Positions 34,228 through 45,081 of a stretch of 64,000 nt of DNA are shown piece after piece. The notes under the pieces are model-generated. The model did no database searches. It was not told the origin of the DNA and saw only the letters and a program-made list of their open reading frames with translations. Position 1 is the stretch's first letter. Every line of letters begins with the position of its first letter. The stretch comes from Kutzneria chonburiensis (GTDB taxonomy: Bacteria > Actinomycetota > Actinomycetes > Mycobacteriales > Pseudonocardiaceae): positions 9,745,501 to 9,809,500 of the forward strand of contig NZ_CP097263.1 of the NCBI RefSeq assembly GCF_028622115.1, given 5' to 3'. The translations under genes were made by a program, and so were the position numbers.

Positions 34228-34727
34228 TCAGAGCTGCGCGCCGTTGCCGTCGTCGGATCCCGGCGGCGGGCCGTGGCGCATGCGGAGCAGGAGCCAGCCG
34301 ACGCCGCTGGTCAGGGCGATGATCGCCAACGGCGTGGCGACCTGCGCCTGGAGACCGATCACGCCGGGAATCGCCAGCAGCACCGCGCCGATCACGATCA
34401 GCACCACGGCCAGCACGGTCAGCGGGCGCGGACGGGGGAAGGGCGGCGGCTCGGGCGGGACGTAGTGCTCGGTGTCGGAGGCGGCGGCCCAGTCCCATTC
34501 CTTGTCGGGGTCCGCCAGCCGGCGGGCGGCGTGGCGGGAGCCGGCGCGGCCGCCGGGGGCTGCGGGTCCATCGGCCGGGTCTCCTCGGCCGCGCTGGTTT
34601 CCTGCCTGGTCGCCGGCTGGTCCTCCGGCCAGCGCACGCCCATGCCGTCCCGCTCAAGGCCCGCGACGATCTCGGCGAACGCCGCGTCGACGTCCTCCGG
34701 TCCATCGGTGTTGCCTCGCCCAGTCAA
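34228..34727 (-). CDS. Two-segment membrane protein, frameshifted in this sequence
   Basis: The first frame starts at TTG 34727 (GGAGG 6 bases upstream) with LTGRGNTDGPEDVDAAFAEI, an acidic cytoplasmic head rich in Pro/Ala further on, and runs off homology after PAGWRTP. The other frame continues DKEWDWAAASDTEHYVPPEP, then two membrane segments (VLAVVLIVIGAVLLAIPGVI; ATPLAIIALTSGVGWLLL) and a stop at 34228. Restoring one base in the GGGG run at 34507-34510 (CCCC on the coding strand) joins them into about 166 residues. The layout resembles small actinobacterial membrane proteins near PlsC; function unknown. The same kind of lesion occurs in qcrC. Confidence 0.72.
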
Positions 34728-34900
34728 ACCCGGCCTCCACCCGCGTGGTCACTCCATCCTCGCACGAGTGCGGGGGAAAGAGCCGTTCCGTCGATCACTA
34801 TCTGCCCGGGTGGCCGAGCCGGGCGTTGCTCGTTGTGCCGAGCGGCCGCCGCTCCGTAGGCTGATCCGCTCAGGATCGGCATGAGGAGGCGCACGCCGCG

Positions 34901-35638
34901 GTGCTGTACTGGGTGATGAAGTACGTCCTGCTGGGCCCCATCCTCCGGCTGTTCTTCCGGCCGAGGATCGAGGGCCTTGAGAACGTGCCCGAGACGGGCG
35001 GTGCGCTGCTGGCCAGCAATCACCTCGCCGTGTCCGACTCGTTCTTCCTGCCGCTGATGGTGCCGCGCCGGATCACCTTCCCGGCCAAGAGCGACTACTT
35101 CACCCAGAAGGGGTTCAAGGGCGCGCTCAAGCGGCTGTTCTTCGAGGGCGTCGGCCAGGTGCCGATCGACCGCTCCGGCGCGGCGGCGGCCCAGGGCGCA
35201 CTGGACACGCTGGTCCGGCTGCTCAAGGACGGCCAGCTGGTCGGCATCTATCCCGAGGGCACGCGCTCCCCGGACGGCCGCCTGTACAAGGGCAAGACCG
35301 GCATGGCCCGGGTGGCGCTGGAAGCGGGCGTGCCGATCATCCCGGTGGCCATGTTCGGCACCGACAAGGCCAATCCGATCGGCTCCAAGATGTGGTACCC
35401 GCACCCGATCCGCGTCAAGATCGGCAAGCCGCTGGACTTCTCCCGCTACGCGGGCCTGGACGGCGACCGCTTCATCGAGCGGTCCATCACCGACGAGGTG
35501 ATGTACGACCTGATGGAGCTGTCCGGCCAGGAGTACGTGGACATCTACGCGGCCAAGCTCAAGGAGGCCAAGCCGGTCACCACGCCCACGCAGCGCGTGC
35601 CGGCCGACGCCGCGCCGGCCGACAAGGTGCCCAGCTGA
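34901..35638 (+). CDS. Lysophospholipid acyltransferase (PlsC family, Rv2182c-like)
   Basis: This 245-residue membrane-associated enzyme probably makes phosphatidic acid by acylating 1-acylglycerol-3-phosphate. The catalytic HX4D motif is NHLAVSD (40-46), and the acceptor motif is YPEGTRSPDG near 127-136. An N-terminal hydrophobic stretch (LYWVMKYVLLGPILRLFF) anchors it. The start is GTG at 34901, with GAGGAGG about 12 bases upstream. The position matches Rv2182c. It is followed at 34 bases by the exoribonuclease gene. Confidence 0.9.
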   Translation: MLYWVMKYVLLGPILRLFFRPRIEGLENVPETGGALLASNHLAVSDSFFLPLMVPRRITFPAKSDYFTQKGFKGALKRLFFEGVGQVPIDRSGAAAAQGALDTLVRLLKDGQLVGIYPEGTRSPDGRLYKGKTGMARVALEAGVPIIPVAMFGTDKANPIGSKMWYPHPIRVKIGKPLDFSRYAGLDGDRFIERSITDEVMYDLMELSGQEYVDIYAAKLKEAKPVTTPTQRVPADAAPADKVPS

Positions 35639-35672
35639 GGCCCCTTCGGGCAAACCGCCTACGCTGCACGGC

Positions 35673-36176
35673 GTGCGGTTCTTCTACGACTGTGAGTTCA
35701 TCGAGGACGGCCGGACCATCGACCTGGTGTCGATCGGTGTCGTCGACGAGGAAGGCCGCGAGTTCTACGCCGTGTCCACCGAGTTCGACCCGGACCGGGC
35801 CGGCCAGTGGGTCCGCCAGAACGTGCTGCCCAAGCTGCCGCCGCCGGCCAGCCCGGTGTGGATGAGCCGCGGCCGGATGCGCCAGGAGCTGCTGAACTTC
35901 GTCAGCCCCAACGGCGAGAGCGCGGAACTGTGGGCCTGGTTCGCGGCGTACGACCACGTGGCGCTGGCGCAGCTGTGGGGCGCGATGCCCGAGCTGCCCC
36001 GTGAACTGCCTCGTTTCACTCGCGACCTGCGGCAACGCTGGGACGACCTGGGCCGGCCCAAGCTGCCGCAGCCGCCGTCCGACGCCCACGACGCGCTGGC
36101 CGACGCGCGCCACAACCTGGCCCGGTGGAAGGCGATGGAGGCCGAGCGGCTGCGCCGCGGCAACACCGTGCGGTGA
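35673..36176 (+). CDS. 3'-5' exoribonuclease (Rv2179c-like, DEDDh)
   Basis: This 167-residue nuclease belongs to the small RNase T-like group defined by M. tuberculosis Rv2179c. The first acidic motif is FFYDCEFIEDG (Asp6, Glu8), the middle motif is WAWFAAYDHVAL, and the C-terminal motif is DAHDALADARHNL, giving the DEDDh set. The length is nearly identical to the family's. It probably trims 3' overhangs of double-stranded RNA. The start is GTG at 35673. Confidence 0.88.
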   Translation: MRFFYDCEFIEDGRTIDLVSIGVVDEEGREFYAVSTEFDPDRAGQWVRQNVLPKLPPPASPVWMSRGRMRQELLNFVSPNGESAELWAWFAAYDHVALAQLWGAMPELPRELPRFTRDLRQRWDDLGRPKLPQPPSDAHDALADARHNLARWKAMEAERLRRGNTVR

Positions 36177-36300
36177 CGACCCCACTGGAAGAATCGCGGG
36201 GGTGCCTTGCTGCACCGATACAGGGCATGACACGCTCTCGTAACACGCGGTCGCCAGTGACGCCGGCCACACCCACCCGAACTGTGAAAGAGGAAAGCAG

Positions 36301-37326
36301 ATGCGCATCGGTGTGCTGACCGGCGGTGGTGACTGCCCGGGCCTGAACGCGGTGATCAGGGCCGTTGTCCGCAAGGGCATCGAGGCTCACGGCTGGGAGG
36401 TCATCGGCTTCCGCAACGGCTGGCGCGGCCCGATCGAGGGACTGACCAAGCAGTTGGGCCTCGACGAGGTCGAGGAGATCCTGACCCGCGGCGGCACCAT
36501 TCTCGGTTCCTCGCGCACCAACCCCTACAAGGAGGAAGGTGGCGTCGAGAAGATCCGCGAGGTGCTGGCCCAGCACAAGGTCGACGCGCTGGTCGCGATC
36601 GGCGGCGAGGACACGCTGGGCGTGGCCAAGCGGCTGACCGACGACGGCATCCCGGTGGTCGGCGTGCCCAAGACGATCGACAACGACCTGGGCTCCACCG
36701 ACTACACCTTCGGCTTCGACACCGCGGTGCACATCGCCACCGAGGCGCTGGACCGCCTGCGCACGACCGCCGAGTCGCACCACCGCGCGCTGGTCGTCGA
36801 GGTCATGGGCCGCCACGCCGGCTGGATCGCCCTGCACTCGGGCATCGCCGGCGGCGCCAACGTGATCCTGGTGCCGGAGCGGCAGTTCAACGTCGAGAAG
36901 GTCGTCGAGTGGACGCAGCGGCGCTTCGAGCGCCAGTACGCGCCGATCATCGTGGTGGCCGAGGGCGCGATGCCCGAGGGCGGCGCCGAGTCGCTGCACA
37001 ACGGTGAGAAGGACGCCTTCGGTCACGTCCGTCTCGGCGGCATCGGCCAGTGGCTGGCCGAGGAGATTGCCGAGCGCACCGGCAAGGAGTCCCGCGCGGT
37101 CGTGCTCGGCCACGTGCAGCGCGGCGGCACCCCGACCGCCTACGACCGCGTCCTGGCCACCCGGTTCGGCCTGCACGCGGTGGACGCCATCCACGACGGC
37201 GACTTCGGCGTGATGGTGGCGCTCAAGGGCACCGACATCGTGCGGGTCAAGCTGTCCGAGGCGACGGCCGAGCTCAAGACGGTTCCGGAGGAGCGTTTGA
37301 CCGAGGCAGAGGTCTTCTTCGGCTGA
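36301..37326 (+). CDS. pfkA: 6-phosphofructokinase
   Basis: This 341-residue glycolytic enzyme phosphorylates fructose 6-phosphate. The ATP-site TGGGDCPGLNAVIR (8-21), the region AIGGEDTLGVAKRL, the catalytic PKTIDNDL and the effector/substrate motif MGRHAGWIALHSGI are intact. GGEDT instead of GGDGS places it in the actinobacterial group that keeps ATP dependence despite features shared with pyrophosphate enzymes, so the donor should be tested. The start is ATG at 36301 with GAAAGAGGAAAG upstream. It is an insertion relative to the mycobacterial backbone, where pfkA lies elsewhere. Confidence 0.92.
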   Translation: MRIGVLTGGGDCPGLNAVIRAVVRKGIEAHGWEVIGFRNGWRGPIEGLTKQLGLDEVEEILTRGGTILGSSRTNPYKEEGGVEKIREVLAQHKVDALVAIGGEDTLGVAKRLTDDGIPVVGVPKTIDNDLGSTDYTFGFDTAVHIATEALDRLRTTAESHHRALVVEVMGRHAGWIALHSGIAGGANVILVPERQFNVEKVVEWTQRRFERQYAPIIVVAEGAMPEGGAESLHNGEKDAFGHVRLGGIGQWLAEEIAERTGKESRAVVLGHVQRGGTPTAYDRVLATRFGLHAVDAIHDGDFGVMVALKGTDIVRVKLSEATAELKTVPEERLTEAEVFFG

Positions 37327-37356
37327 GGGCTTAATCCTCCTACAACTTAATTCGAT

Positions 37357-37380
37357 TGCCCGGGTCGCGAGACCCGGGCA
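37357..37380 (+). terminator. Terminator after pfkA
   Basis: TGCCCGGGTC / GACCCGGGCA forms a 10-bp perfect stem with a GCGA tetraloop, followed by TTCTTAT. It lies 31 bases past the stop. The next 214 bases up to the tRNA show no gene I can support. Confidence 0.85.
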
Positions 37381-37594
37381 TTCTTATACCCATGGCGAGC
37401 AACGGATTCTCCCGGGTGCTCGGCCGATGGGAGGCCTGCGCACCGTCCCGGTGACGCGGCCCTGGGTCGGTCGGGTCACGTGACGTGCATGGCAGGGCCG
37501 GCAACGAGGCCGGCCGCAGCGGTGACGGCCGCCGCCTCGGTGCTACTACGGTCCTGTCCCACGCGATCCGACCGATTCCCTTTTCCCACTATTC

Positions 37595-37666
37595 CCGCCT
37601 GTGGTCCAACGGACACGACACCGGTCTACGAAGCCGGTAATGCAGGTTCGATTCCTGCCGGGCGGA
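37595..37666 (+). tRNA. tRNA-Arg (anticodon ACG)
   Basis: The cloverleaf can be drawn by hand. The acceptor CCGCCTG pairs with CGGGCGG (one G-T), discriminator A. The D-arm GTC/GAC has an 8-base loop, the anticodon stem CCGGT/GCCGG holds loop CTACGAA (anticodon ACG, 37628-37630), the variable loop is 4 bases, and the T-arm GCAGG/CCTGC has loop TTCGATT. A20 in the D-loop together with C35 and G36 are arginine identity elements. The 3' CCA is not encoded, which is common in actinobacteria. After A-to-inosine editing it would read CGT, CGC and CGA. Confidence 0.8.
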
Positions 37667-37700
37667 CATGTGTCCATCTACAACGGAGGGAGGAACGACG

Positions 37701-37775
37701 ATGATGATTCACACCCTGGGCATGCTGTTCCTTCCGGGAGAGCCCACTCCCAAGCCGTGGCCGGTCGGCAGGTGA
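37701..37775 (+). CDS. Possible 24-residue peptide encoded just after the tRNA
   Basis: The ORF starts at ATG 37701 behind GGAGGGAGGAA, one of the strongest ribosome-binding sites in the window (about 7 bases away). It reads MMIHTLGMLFLPGEP and ends PKPWPVGR. It begins 35 bases after the tRNA and ends 8 bases before a strong terminator, so tRNA, ORF and terminator look like one transcription unit. There is no homologue I recognise, no Cys, and no signal peptide. It could be a functional small protein, a peptide precursor or a translated spacer. Confidence 0.45.
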   Translation: MMIHTLGMLFLPGEPTPKPWPVGR

Positions 37776-37783
37776 ACCTATAG

Positions 37784-37813
37784 GCGGTCCCGGAGTCTCG
37801 ACTCCGGGACCGC
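37784..37813 (+). terminator. Terminator after the small ORF
   Basis: GCGGTCCCGGAGTC pairs perfectly with GACTCCGGGACCGC (14 bp) around a 2-base gap and is followed by GTTCG. It separates the tRNA/small-ORF unit from the two-component system. Confidence 0.8.
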
Positions 37814-37841
37814 GTTCGGGCACTCCTGCTCTAATGGAGGG

Positions 37842-38558
37842 GTGTCCACCCCCGCGGCCCAGCACCGCATCCTGGTCGTCGACGACGAGCACAACATCGT
37901 CAACCTGCTGACCACGGCGCTGAAGTTCGTCGGCTTCGACGTGGTCTCGGCGACCAACGGCCGGCAGGCGCTGGAGCAGGCCGTGGCCACCAGACCGGAC
38001 GTCATCGTGCTCGACGTGATGCTGCCCGACCTGGACGGCTTCGGCGTGTGCACGCGGCTGCGGGAGGCCGGCATCGACGCGCCGGTGCTGTTCCTGACCG
38101 CGCGGGACGCCAGCGAGGACAAGGTGCACGGCCTGACCCTGGGCGGCGACGACTACGTGACCAAGCCGTTCGACCTGGACGAGCTGGTGGCGCGGGTGAA
38201 CGTGCTGCTCAAGCGGGGCCGCACGGAGAAGGCGCCGAGCAACCGGCTGCGGGTCGGGCACGTCGAGCTGGACCAGGACACGCACGAGGTGTGGCGGGGC
38301 GGCGAGCTGGTGCGGCTGTCGGCCACCGAGTTCCAGCTGCTGCGCTATCTGATGACCAACGCCGGCCGGGTGCTGTCCCGGGCCCAGATCCTCGACCAGG
38401 TGTGGAACTACGACTTCCAGGGCGATTCCAGCATCGTCGAGACCTACGTCTACTACCTGCGGCGCAAGCTCGACGACCAGGACAACCCGCTGATCCACAC
38501 CGTTCGCGGCGTCGGCTACCTGCTGCGGGCCTCCACCGTGCCGGCCGGGGGTCGGTGA
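37842..38558 (+). CDS. OmpR/PhoB-family response regulator (TrcR-like)
   Basis: This 238-residue regulator has an intact receiver: acidic pair Asp14/Asp15 (VVDDEHN), phospho-acceptor Asp58 (VIVLDVMLPD), and Lys108 (DYVTKPFD). A winged-helix DNA-binding domain fills about 135-230 (LSATEFQLLRYLMTNAGRVL, then VWNYDF and HTVRGVGYLLR). The start is GTG at 37842. It overlaps the histidine kinase gene by 4 bases (GTGA), so the pair works together. The signal and regulon are unknown; it is closest in style to M. tuberculosis TrcR. Confidence 0.9.
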   Translation: MSTPAAQHRILVVDDEHNIVNLLTTALKFVGFDVVSATNGRQALEQAVATRPDVIVLDVMLPDLDGFGVCTRLREAGIDAPVLFLTARDASEDKVHGLTLGGDDYVTKPFDLDELVARVNVLLKRGRTEKAPSNRLRVGHVELDQDTHEVWRGGELVRLSATEFQLLRYLMTNAGRVLSRAQILDQVWNYDFQGDSSIVETYVYYLRRKLDDQDNPLIHTVRGVGYLLRASTVPAGGR

Positions 38559-40003
38559 CCATGGTGCGCTGGCTGCGTCTGCGCTCGCTGCGCTCCCGAC
38601 TGCTGGTCGGGGTGCTGGCGGTGACGGCGGCCGGCCTGCTCACGGCCGACGTGGTCGGCGTCTTCGCGTTGAGCAACTACCTCTACAAGCGCACCGACAC
38701 GCAGGTGATGGACGCGCTGGCCACGTTCACGCCCAAGGTTCGGCCCAACGGCACGGTGCCGATCGGCCAGTCCAACGACGACCTGTGCGCGATCACCGTG
38801 CTCGATCCGCAGGGGCACGTGCTGCACCAGTACGGCGCGGGCAAGGGCCTGCCGATCCCGCCGCTGGACAGCGTGAAGTCCTTTGCCGGCCAGCGGTCCG
38901 TGGTCACGGTCAGCGGCGGCGAGGACTTCCGGATCATGGTCGGGACGCTGCCCGAGGGCCGCTACCTGATGGTGTCGCAGTCGCTGCGGCTGTCCGCCGC
39001 CACCATCTACCAGCTGGTGGCCATCGAGGCCGTGGTGACGGCGTTGGCGCTGGCCCTGGCGGCCGTGCTGGCCCTGCGGGTCAGCCGGTTCGTGATGCGG
39101 CCGCTCGACCGGATGACCGACACCGCCGAGCTGATCGCCGACGGCGAGATGTCGCACCGGGTCGACGTGGCCGACTCGCCGACCGAGGTGGCCCGGCTGG
39201 GCAACTCGCTCAACCAGATGCTGGGCCGGCTGGAGCACTCGTTCACGCAGCGGCAGTCGGCCGAGGACGGGCTGCGCCAGTTCGTCGCCGACGCCAGCCA
39301 CGAACTGCGGACCCCGCTCACCTCGATCACCGGCTACGCCCAGCTGGTCCGGCACGGGGCGTTGAACGACCCGGACGCGCTGGCCGACGCGATGCGGCGG
39401 GTCGAGGACGAGGCGAGGCGGATGGCCGCCCTGGTCGACGAGCTGCTGCTGCTGGCCCGGCTGGACCAGGGCCGTCCGCTGGAGTCCAGCCCGGTGGACC
39501 TGGTCGCGCTGGCCGAGGCCGCCGTCGGCGACGCGCGGGCGGCCGACTGCGCGCGGACCGTGCGGCTGGTCGCCGACGACGGCTCGCACGTGGTCCGGGG
39601 CGACCGGGCCCGGCTGCACCAGGTGCTGGCCAACCTGCTGGCCAACGTGCGGACGCACACCCCGGCCGGCACGGCGTCCGAGGTGCGGATCAGCCGGCAC
39701 GGCGAGCACGAGGTGATCGACGTGGTCGACGAGGGCCCGGGCATTTCGGCCGAGCAGCGGGACAAGGTGTTCGAGCGGTTCTACCGCGGCGACGCCTCCC
39801 GCAGCCGGTCGGCCGGGGCGCTGGCCGACGGCAGCGGGCTGGGGCTGAGCATCGTCGCCGCGATCGCCGCCGCGCACGGCGGTCACGCCGGCGTGCAGGC
39901 AAGTGACCACGGTGCGTGGTTGCGAGTCACGCTGCCGGCCACCGTGGCCGTCGATGCCCCCGATCCGGCTCTGACCAGGCAGGAAGTTCCCAGCGTCCTC
40001 TGA
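38555..40003 (+). CDS. Sensor histidine kinase partner of the OmpR-type regulator
   Basis: This 482-residue membrane kinase has two membrane segments (about 17-38 and 158-180) bounding an extracytoplasmic sensor region of about 120 residues, a HAMP linker (FVMRPLDRMTDTAELIADGE), HisKA with phospho-His249 in ADASHELRTP, and a HATPase domain (ANLLANVRTHT, DEGPGI, SGLGLSIVAAIAAAHGG). The start is GTG at 38555 overlapping the regulator stop, or ATG at 38561. The sensor domain gives no hint of the ligand. Confidence 0.9.
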   Translation: MTMVRWLRLRSLRSRLLVGVLAVTAAGLLTADVVGVFALSNYLYKRTDTQVMDALATFTPKVRPNGTVPIGQSNDDLCAITVLDPQGHVLHQYGAGKGLPIPPLDSVKSFAGQRSVVTVSGGEDFRIMVGTLPEGRYLMVSQSLRLSAATIYQLVAIEAVVTALALALAAVLALRVSRFVMRPLDRMTDTAELIADGEMSHRVDVADSPTEVARLGNSLNQMLGRLEHSFTQRQSAEDGLRQFVADASHELRTPLTSITGYAQLVRHGALNDPDALADAMRRVEDEARRMAALVDELLLLARLDQGRPLESSPVDLVALAEAAVGDARAADCARTVRLVADDGSHVVRGDRARLHQVLANLLANVRTHTPAGTASEVRISRHGEHEVIDVVDEGPGISAEQRDKVFERFYRGDASRSRSAGALADGSGLGLSIVAAIAAAHGGHAGVQASDHGAWLRVTLPATVAVDAPDPALTRQEVPSVL

Positions 40004-40088
40004 GCCGGCTTCAACATCTTTCCGATCCTGATGGGTTTCCCTTGTAGGTAGCGTGACTTGCGCCAGCCGCCGCAGGGGGAGCACCGCC

Positions 40089-40520
40089 ATGTCCACCGAG
40101 TTGCCGACCAGCACCACCGGACGGGTCCGCCCGCTCCGGTTGCTGGCGGCGCTCACCCTCTCGCTGGCCGTGATCACGCTCAGCAACGCCGGGCTGTCGG
40201 TGATCGGCACCGCGGTGTTCTCCGCGCCCGACGACTTCTGCGCGTTCCTGCCGCACAACTCGGTGCCGATGACGCTGGAGTCGGTCACGCTGGCGACCAT
40301 CGCGTGGGGGGCGCTCAGCCACTACGCCACGCGTCCCAAATGGTGGTTCTACCAGGGCACCCGGGTGTTCGTGCTGGTGTCCTGGGCGGCCGGCCTGCTG
40401 GCCCTGGCCACCTGGCGGTCAGTGCTGGGCGTGGTGACCCTTGACCTGATGGTGGTGGTCGGCGCGACCGTGACCTACCTGGCGTTGACCAGGATCGCGC
40501 CGACCGACTCGCCAGCGTGA
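40089..40520 (+). CDS. Four-segment membrane protein (DUF6069-like)
   Basis: This 143-residue integral membrane protein has four hydrophobic segments (about 17-40, 58-76, 85-107 and 112-133). It resembles small actinobacterial DUF6069-type proteins, but the match is from general appearance. The start is ATG at 40089 with GGGGGAG about 9 bases upstream. It lies 85 bases after the histidine kinase, so it may be part of that operon. Function unknown. Confidence 0.7.
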   Translation: MSTELPTSTTGRVRPLRLLAALTLSLAVITLSNAGLSVIGTAVFSAPDDFCAFLPHNSVPMTLESVTLATIAWGALSHYATRPKWWFYQGTRVFVLVSWAAGLLALATWRSVLGVVTLDLMVVVGATVTYLALTRIAPTDSPA

Positions 40521-40549
40521 GCTTCGGAGTCACTGCCTGAGCATTGCTG

Positions 40550-43076
<2,527 letters not shown>

Positions 43077-43146
43077 TCGTGGCCAAGGCCTTGTTGGCCA
43101 GCGGTCATGCCGCGCGGGCCGTCGACTGACATGAAGGAGGCTTTCG

Positions 43147-44139
43147 TTGCGCACAGTGGTAGTAGGTGACCATTTCATTCCCGCCGAGTACTACGTGGAC
43201 GCGCTGCGGCGGGTGTGCGGACCGGACTTCGGCCCGGTGACGACGGTGCAGTGGGCCGGCGACAAGGCGGGGCAGCACGAGGCCCAGCAGCGGATGGAGT
43301 GGGAAGGCCCGGAGGCGGTGCCGGTGCCGGCGGAGATCGTGACGGCGGTGGCGGACGCGGAGGTGCTGGCGGTGCACTACGCGCCGGTGCCCAAGGCGGT
43401 GCTGCTGGCGGCGCCGAACCTGAAGGCGGTTGTGGTGGCCCGCGCCGGTCTGGAGAACGTGGACCGCTCGGCGGCCGCGGAACTCGGCGTCGAGGTGTTC
43501 GGCGTGGCCGGGCGCAACGCGAGCGCGGTGGCGGAGCTGACGATCGGCCTGATGCTGTCGGAGGCCCGGGACATTGCCCGCGCGGACGCGTCGGTGAAGG
43601 CGGGCGGCTGGCGGAAGGAATTTCCGTCGCCGGGCCGGGAAATCGGGTCGTCGACGGTCGGGCTGGTCGGCTTCGGGCACGTGGGCCGGCAGCTGGCGGG
43701 CAAGCTCAAGGGCTTCGGCCCGCGACTGCTCGTGCACGATCCCTTTGTCTACGACGAAGAACTGGAGGAGTTCGACGCGCAGCGGGCCGAGCTGCCGGAA
43801 CTGTTCGCGGAGTCGGACTTCCTGAGCCTGCAAGCCCGTGTGACGCCGGAGAACGAGCGGTTCATCGGCGCGGAGCTGCTGGCGTTGATGAAGCCCACCG
43901 CGTATTTCGTGAACGTGGGACGCAGTCGGCTGGTCAACTACGACGACCTGTATCGGGTGTTGGCCGAGGGCCGTATTGCCGGCGCGGCGCTCGATGTCTA
44001 CGACGAGGAGCCGCTGCCGGTGGATTCGCCGTGGCGCAAGCTGGACAACGTCACCTTGACCCCGCACTACGCCGGCGACACGCTCGACGCCAACCGAACC
44101 TCGGTCCGGCTCGTCGCCGAACGGATCGCGTCCCTGTGA
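43147..44139 (+). CDS. D-isomer-specific 2-hydroxyacid dehydrogenase
   Basis: This 330-residue NAD-dependent oxidoreductase has the Rossmann motif GLVGFGHVGRQLAGKLKGFG (about 177-196), the catalytic Arg in NVGRSRLV, Glu in YDEEPL and His in LTPHYAGD. The N-terminal substrate domain opens MRTVVVGDHFIPAEYYVDAL. The start is TTG at 43147, clearly supported by AAGGAGG 6 bases upstream. It resembles phosphoglycerate and erythronate dehydrogenase-like proteins linked to sugar-acid metabolism; the substrate is unassigned. The adjacent DUF2891 gene points the same way. Confidence 0.86.
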   Translation: MRTVVVGDHFIPAEYYVDALRRVCGPDFGPVTTVQWAGDKAGQHEAQQRMEWEGPEAVPVPAEIVTAVADAEVLAVHYAPVPKAVLLAAPNLKAVVVARAGLENVDRSAAAELGVEVFGVAGRNASAVAELTIGLMLSEARDIARADASVKAGGWRKEFPSPGREIGSSTVGLVGFGHVGRQLAGKLKGFGPRLLVHDPFVYDEELEEFDAQRAELPELFAESDFLSLQARVTPENERFIGAELLALMKPTAYFVNVGRSRLVNYDDLYRVLAEGRIAGAALDVYDEEPLPVDSPWRKLDNVTLTPHYAGDTLDANRTSVRLVAERIASL

Positions 44140-44196
44140 CGGGATTTCTGCTCGCCGTCGGCTCAACCCGTTGTCCCGCAGTGACTCCGCGGAAAG

Positions 44197-44970
44197 CTAG
44201 TGCGGCGGAGGCGTGTGGGCGAGGCTGAACGCTACGTCGGGACCGCAGCCGTATTCGCCGGGCTGGGTCTGCACGCGAGGCGGATACCACGCTTTTGCCT
44301 TGCCGTTCTCCCGAAGCCCGAGCAGGCAGTCGTGGTCGCCGCCGAGCACGGACACGCCGACATCGGTGCCGTGGATGGAGGAGCGCACGGTGGGCGGGAT
44401 GCCGGCGAGCCCGGTCTTGGGGTCGACGACGGGCTTGGGCAGGCCGGCGAGGGCGGCGGTGACCTGGGCCTCGGTAGGGGAAGCGGGCAGCGCGGCGAGG
44501 ATGGACTGCAAGGAGTCGACAGTGCCGGCTGGGATGTCGGTACGGGGTAGCGGTGGCGGGATGACCGGGGCATTCGACGGACAGTCGACGACCCACGGGC
44601 TGCTGAGCGGCTGGTAGTAGTTGAGGTCGACGCCGTAGCACACGGTGGCGGGGACCTGCTCGCACATCAGCAGATCGCCCTTGCGACAAGCCTGGTAGTT
44701 GATCCGCATGACCAGGTGCACCATGGGCTTCTGCAGGTCGGTGTGCTGGATGTCGGTGGCCTCCATCACCTGGGCGCCGATGTGGTTGACGGCGATCAAG
44801 GCCCGCGCGTAGCCCATGGCGTCGGCCTGGCGCGGGTAGGAGATGGCCTCGGCGATGGTCCGGGCCTGACGGTCGGTCTCCTTGGTGCCGGCCCCGCGAG
44901 GCCACAACAGCCACGTGACACCGCCGGCCACGGCTGCTAGCACCACTAGAACCACGATGAGCCCCCGCAT
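44197..44970 (-). CDS. Membrane-anchored extracytoplasmic protein of unknown function
   Basis: This 257-residue protein has one N-terminal membrane segment (MRGLIVVLVVLAAVAGGVTW) and an exported body with five or more Cys (YQACRKGDLLMCEQVPATVC, DCPSNAP, HDCLLGLR, YGCGPDVAF) that could form disulfides. I recognise no family. The start is ATG at 44970. It is divergent from the membrane reductase gene (111 bases), so a shared envelope or redox role is possible but unproven. Confidence 0.7.
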   Translation of the reverse strand: MRGLIVVLVVLAAVAGGVTWLLWPRGAGTKETDRQARTIAEAISYPRQADAMGYARALIAVNHIGAQVMEATDIQHTDLQKPMVHLVMRINYQACRKGDLLMCEQVPATVCYGVDLNYYQPLSSPWVVDCPSNAPVIPPPLPRTDIPAGTVDSLQSILAALPASPTEAQVTAALAGLPKPVVDPKTGLAGIPPTVRSSIHGTDVGVSVLGGDHDCLLGLRENGKAKAWYPPRVQTQPGEYGCGPDVAFSLAHTPPPH

Positions 44971-45081
44971 GTCGCCGACGGTAGCGGCGCGTGGACGCGG
45001 GGCGCATGAGTAGTTCCACGCACAGCTCACCGACAGCTTCTCCGGATAGAGCTTTGACCTGACGCGGCAAGACTCGGATCC

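Noticed and set aside
37480-37704. 74-codon reading frame running through the tRNA
   Set aside because: It overlaps the whole tRNA-Arg gene and lacks a ribosome-binding site; the tRNA explains the conservation expected there.
37595-37813. tRNA as an integration site of a genomic island
   Set aside because: No integrase, excisionase or repeated tRNA 3' end is visible downstream; two-component and aroG genes follow.
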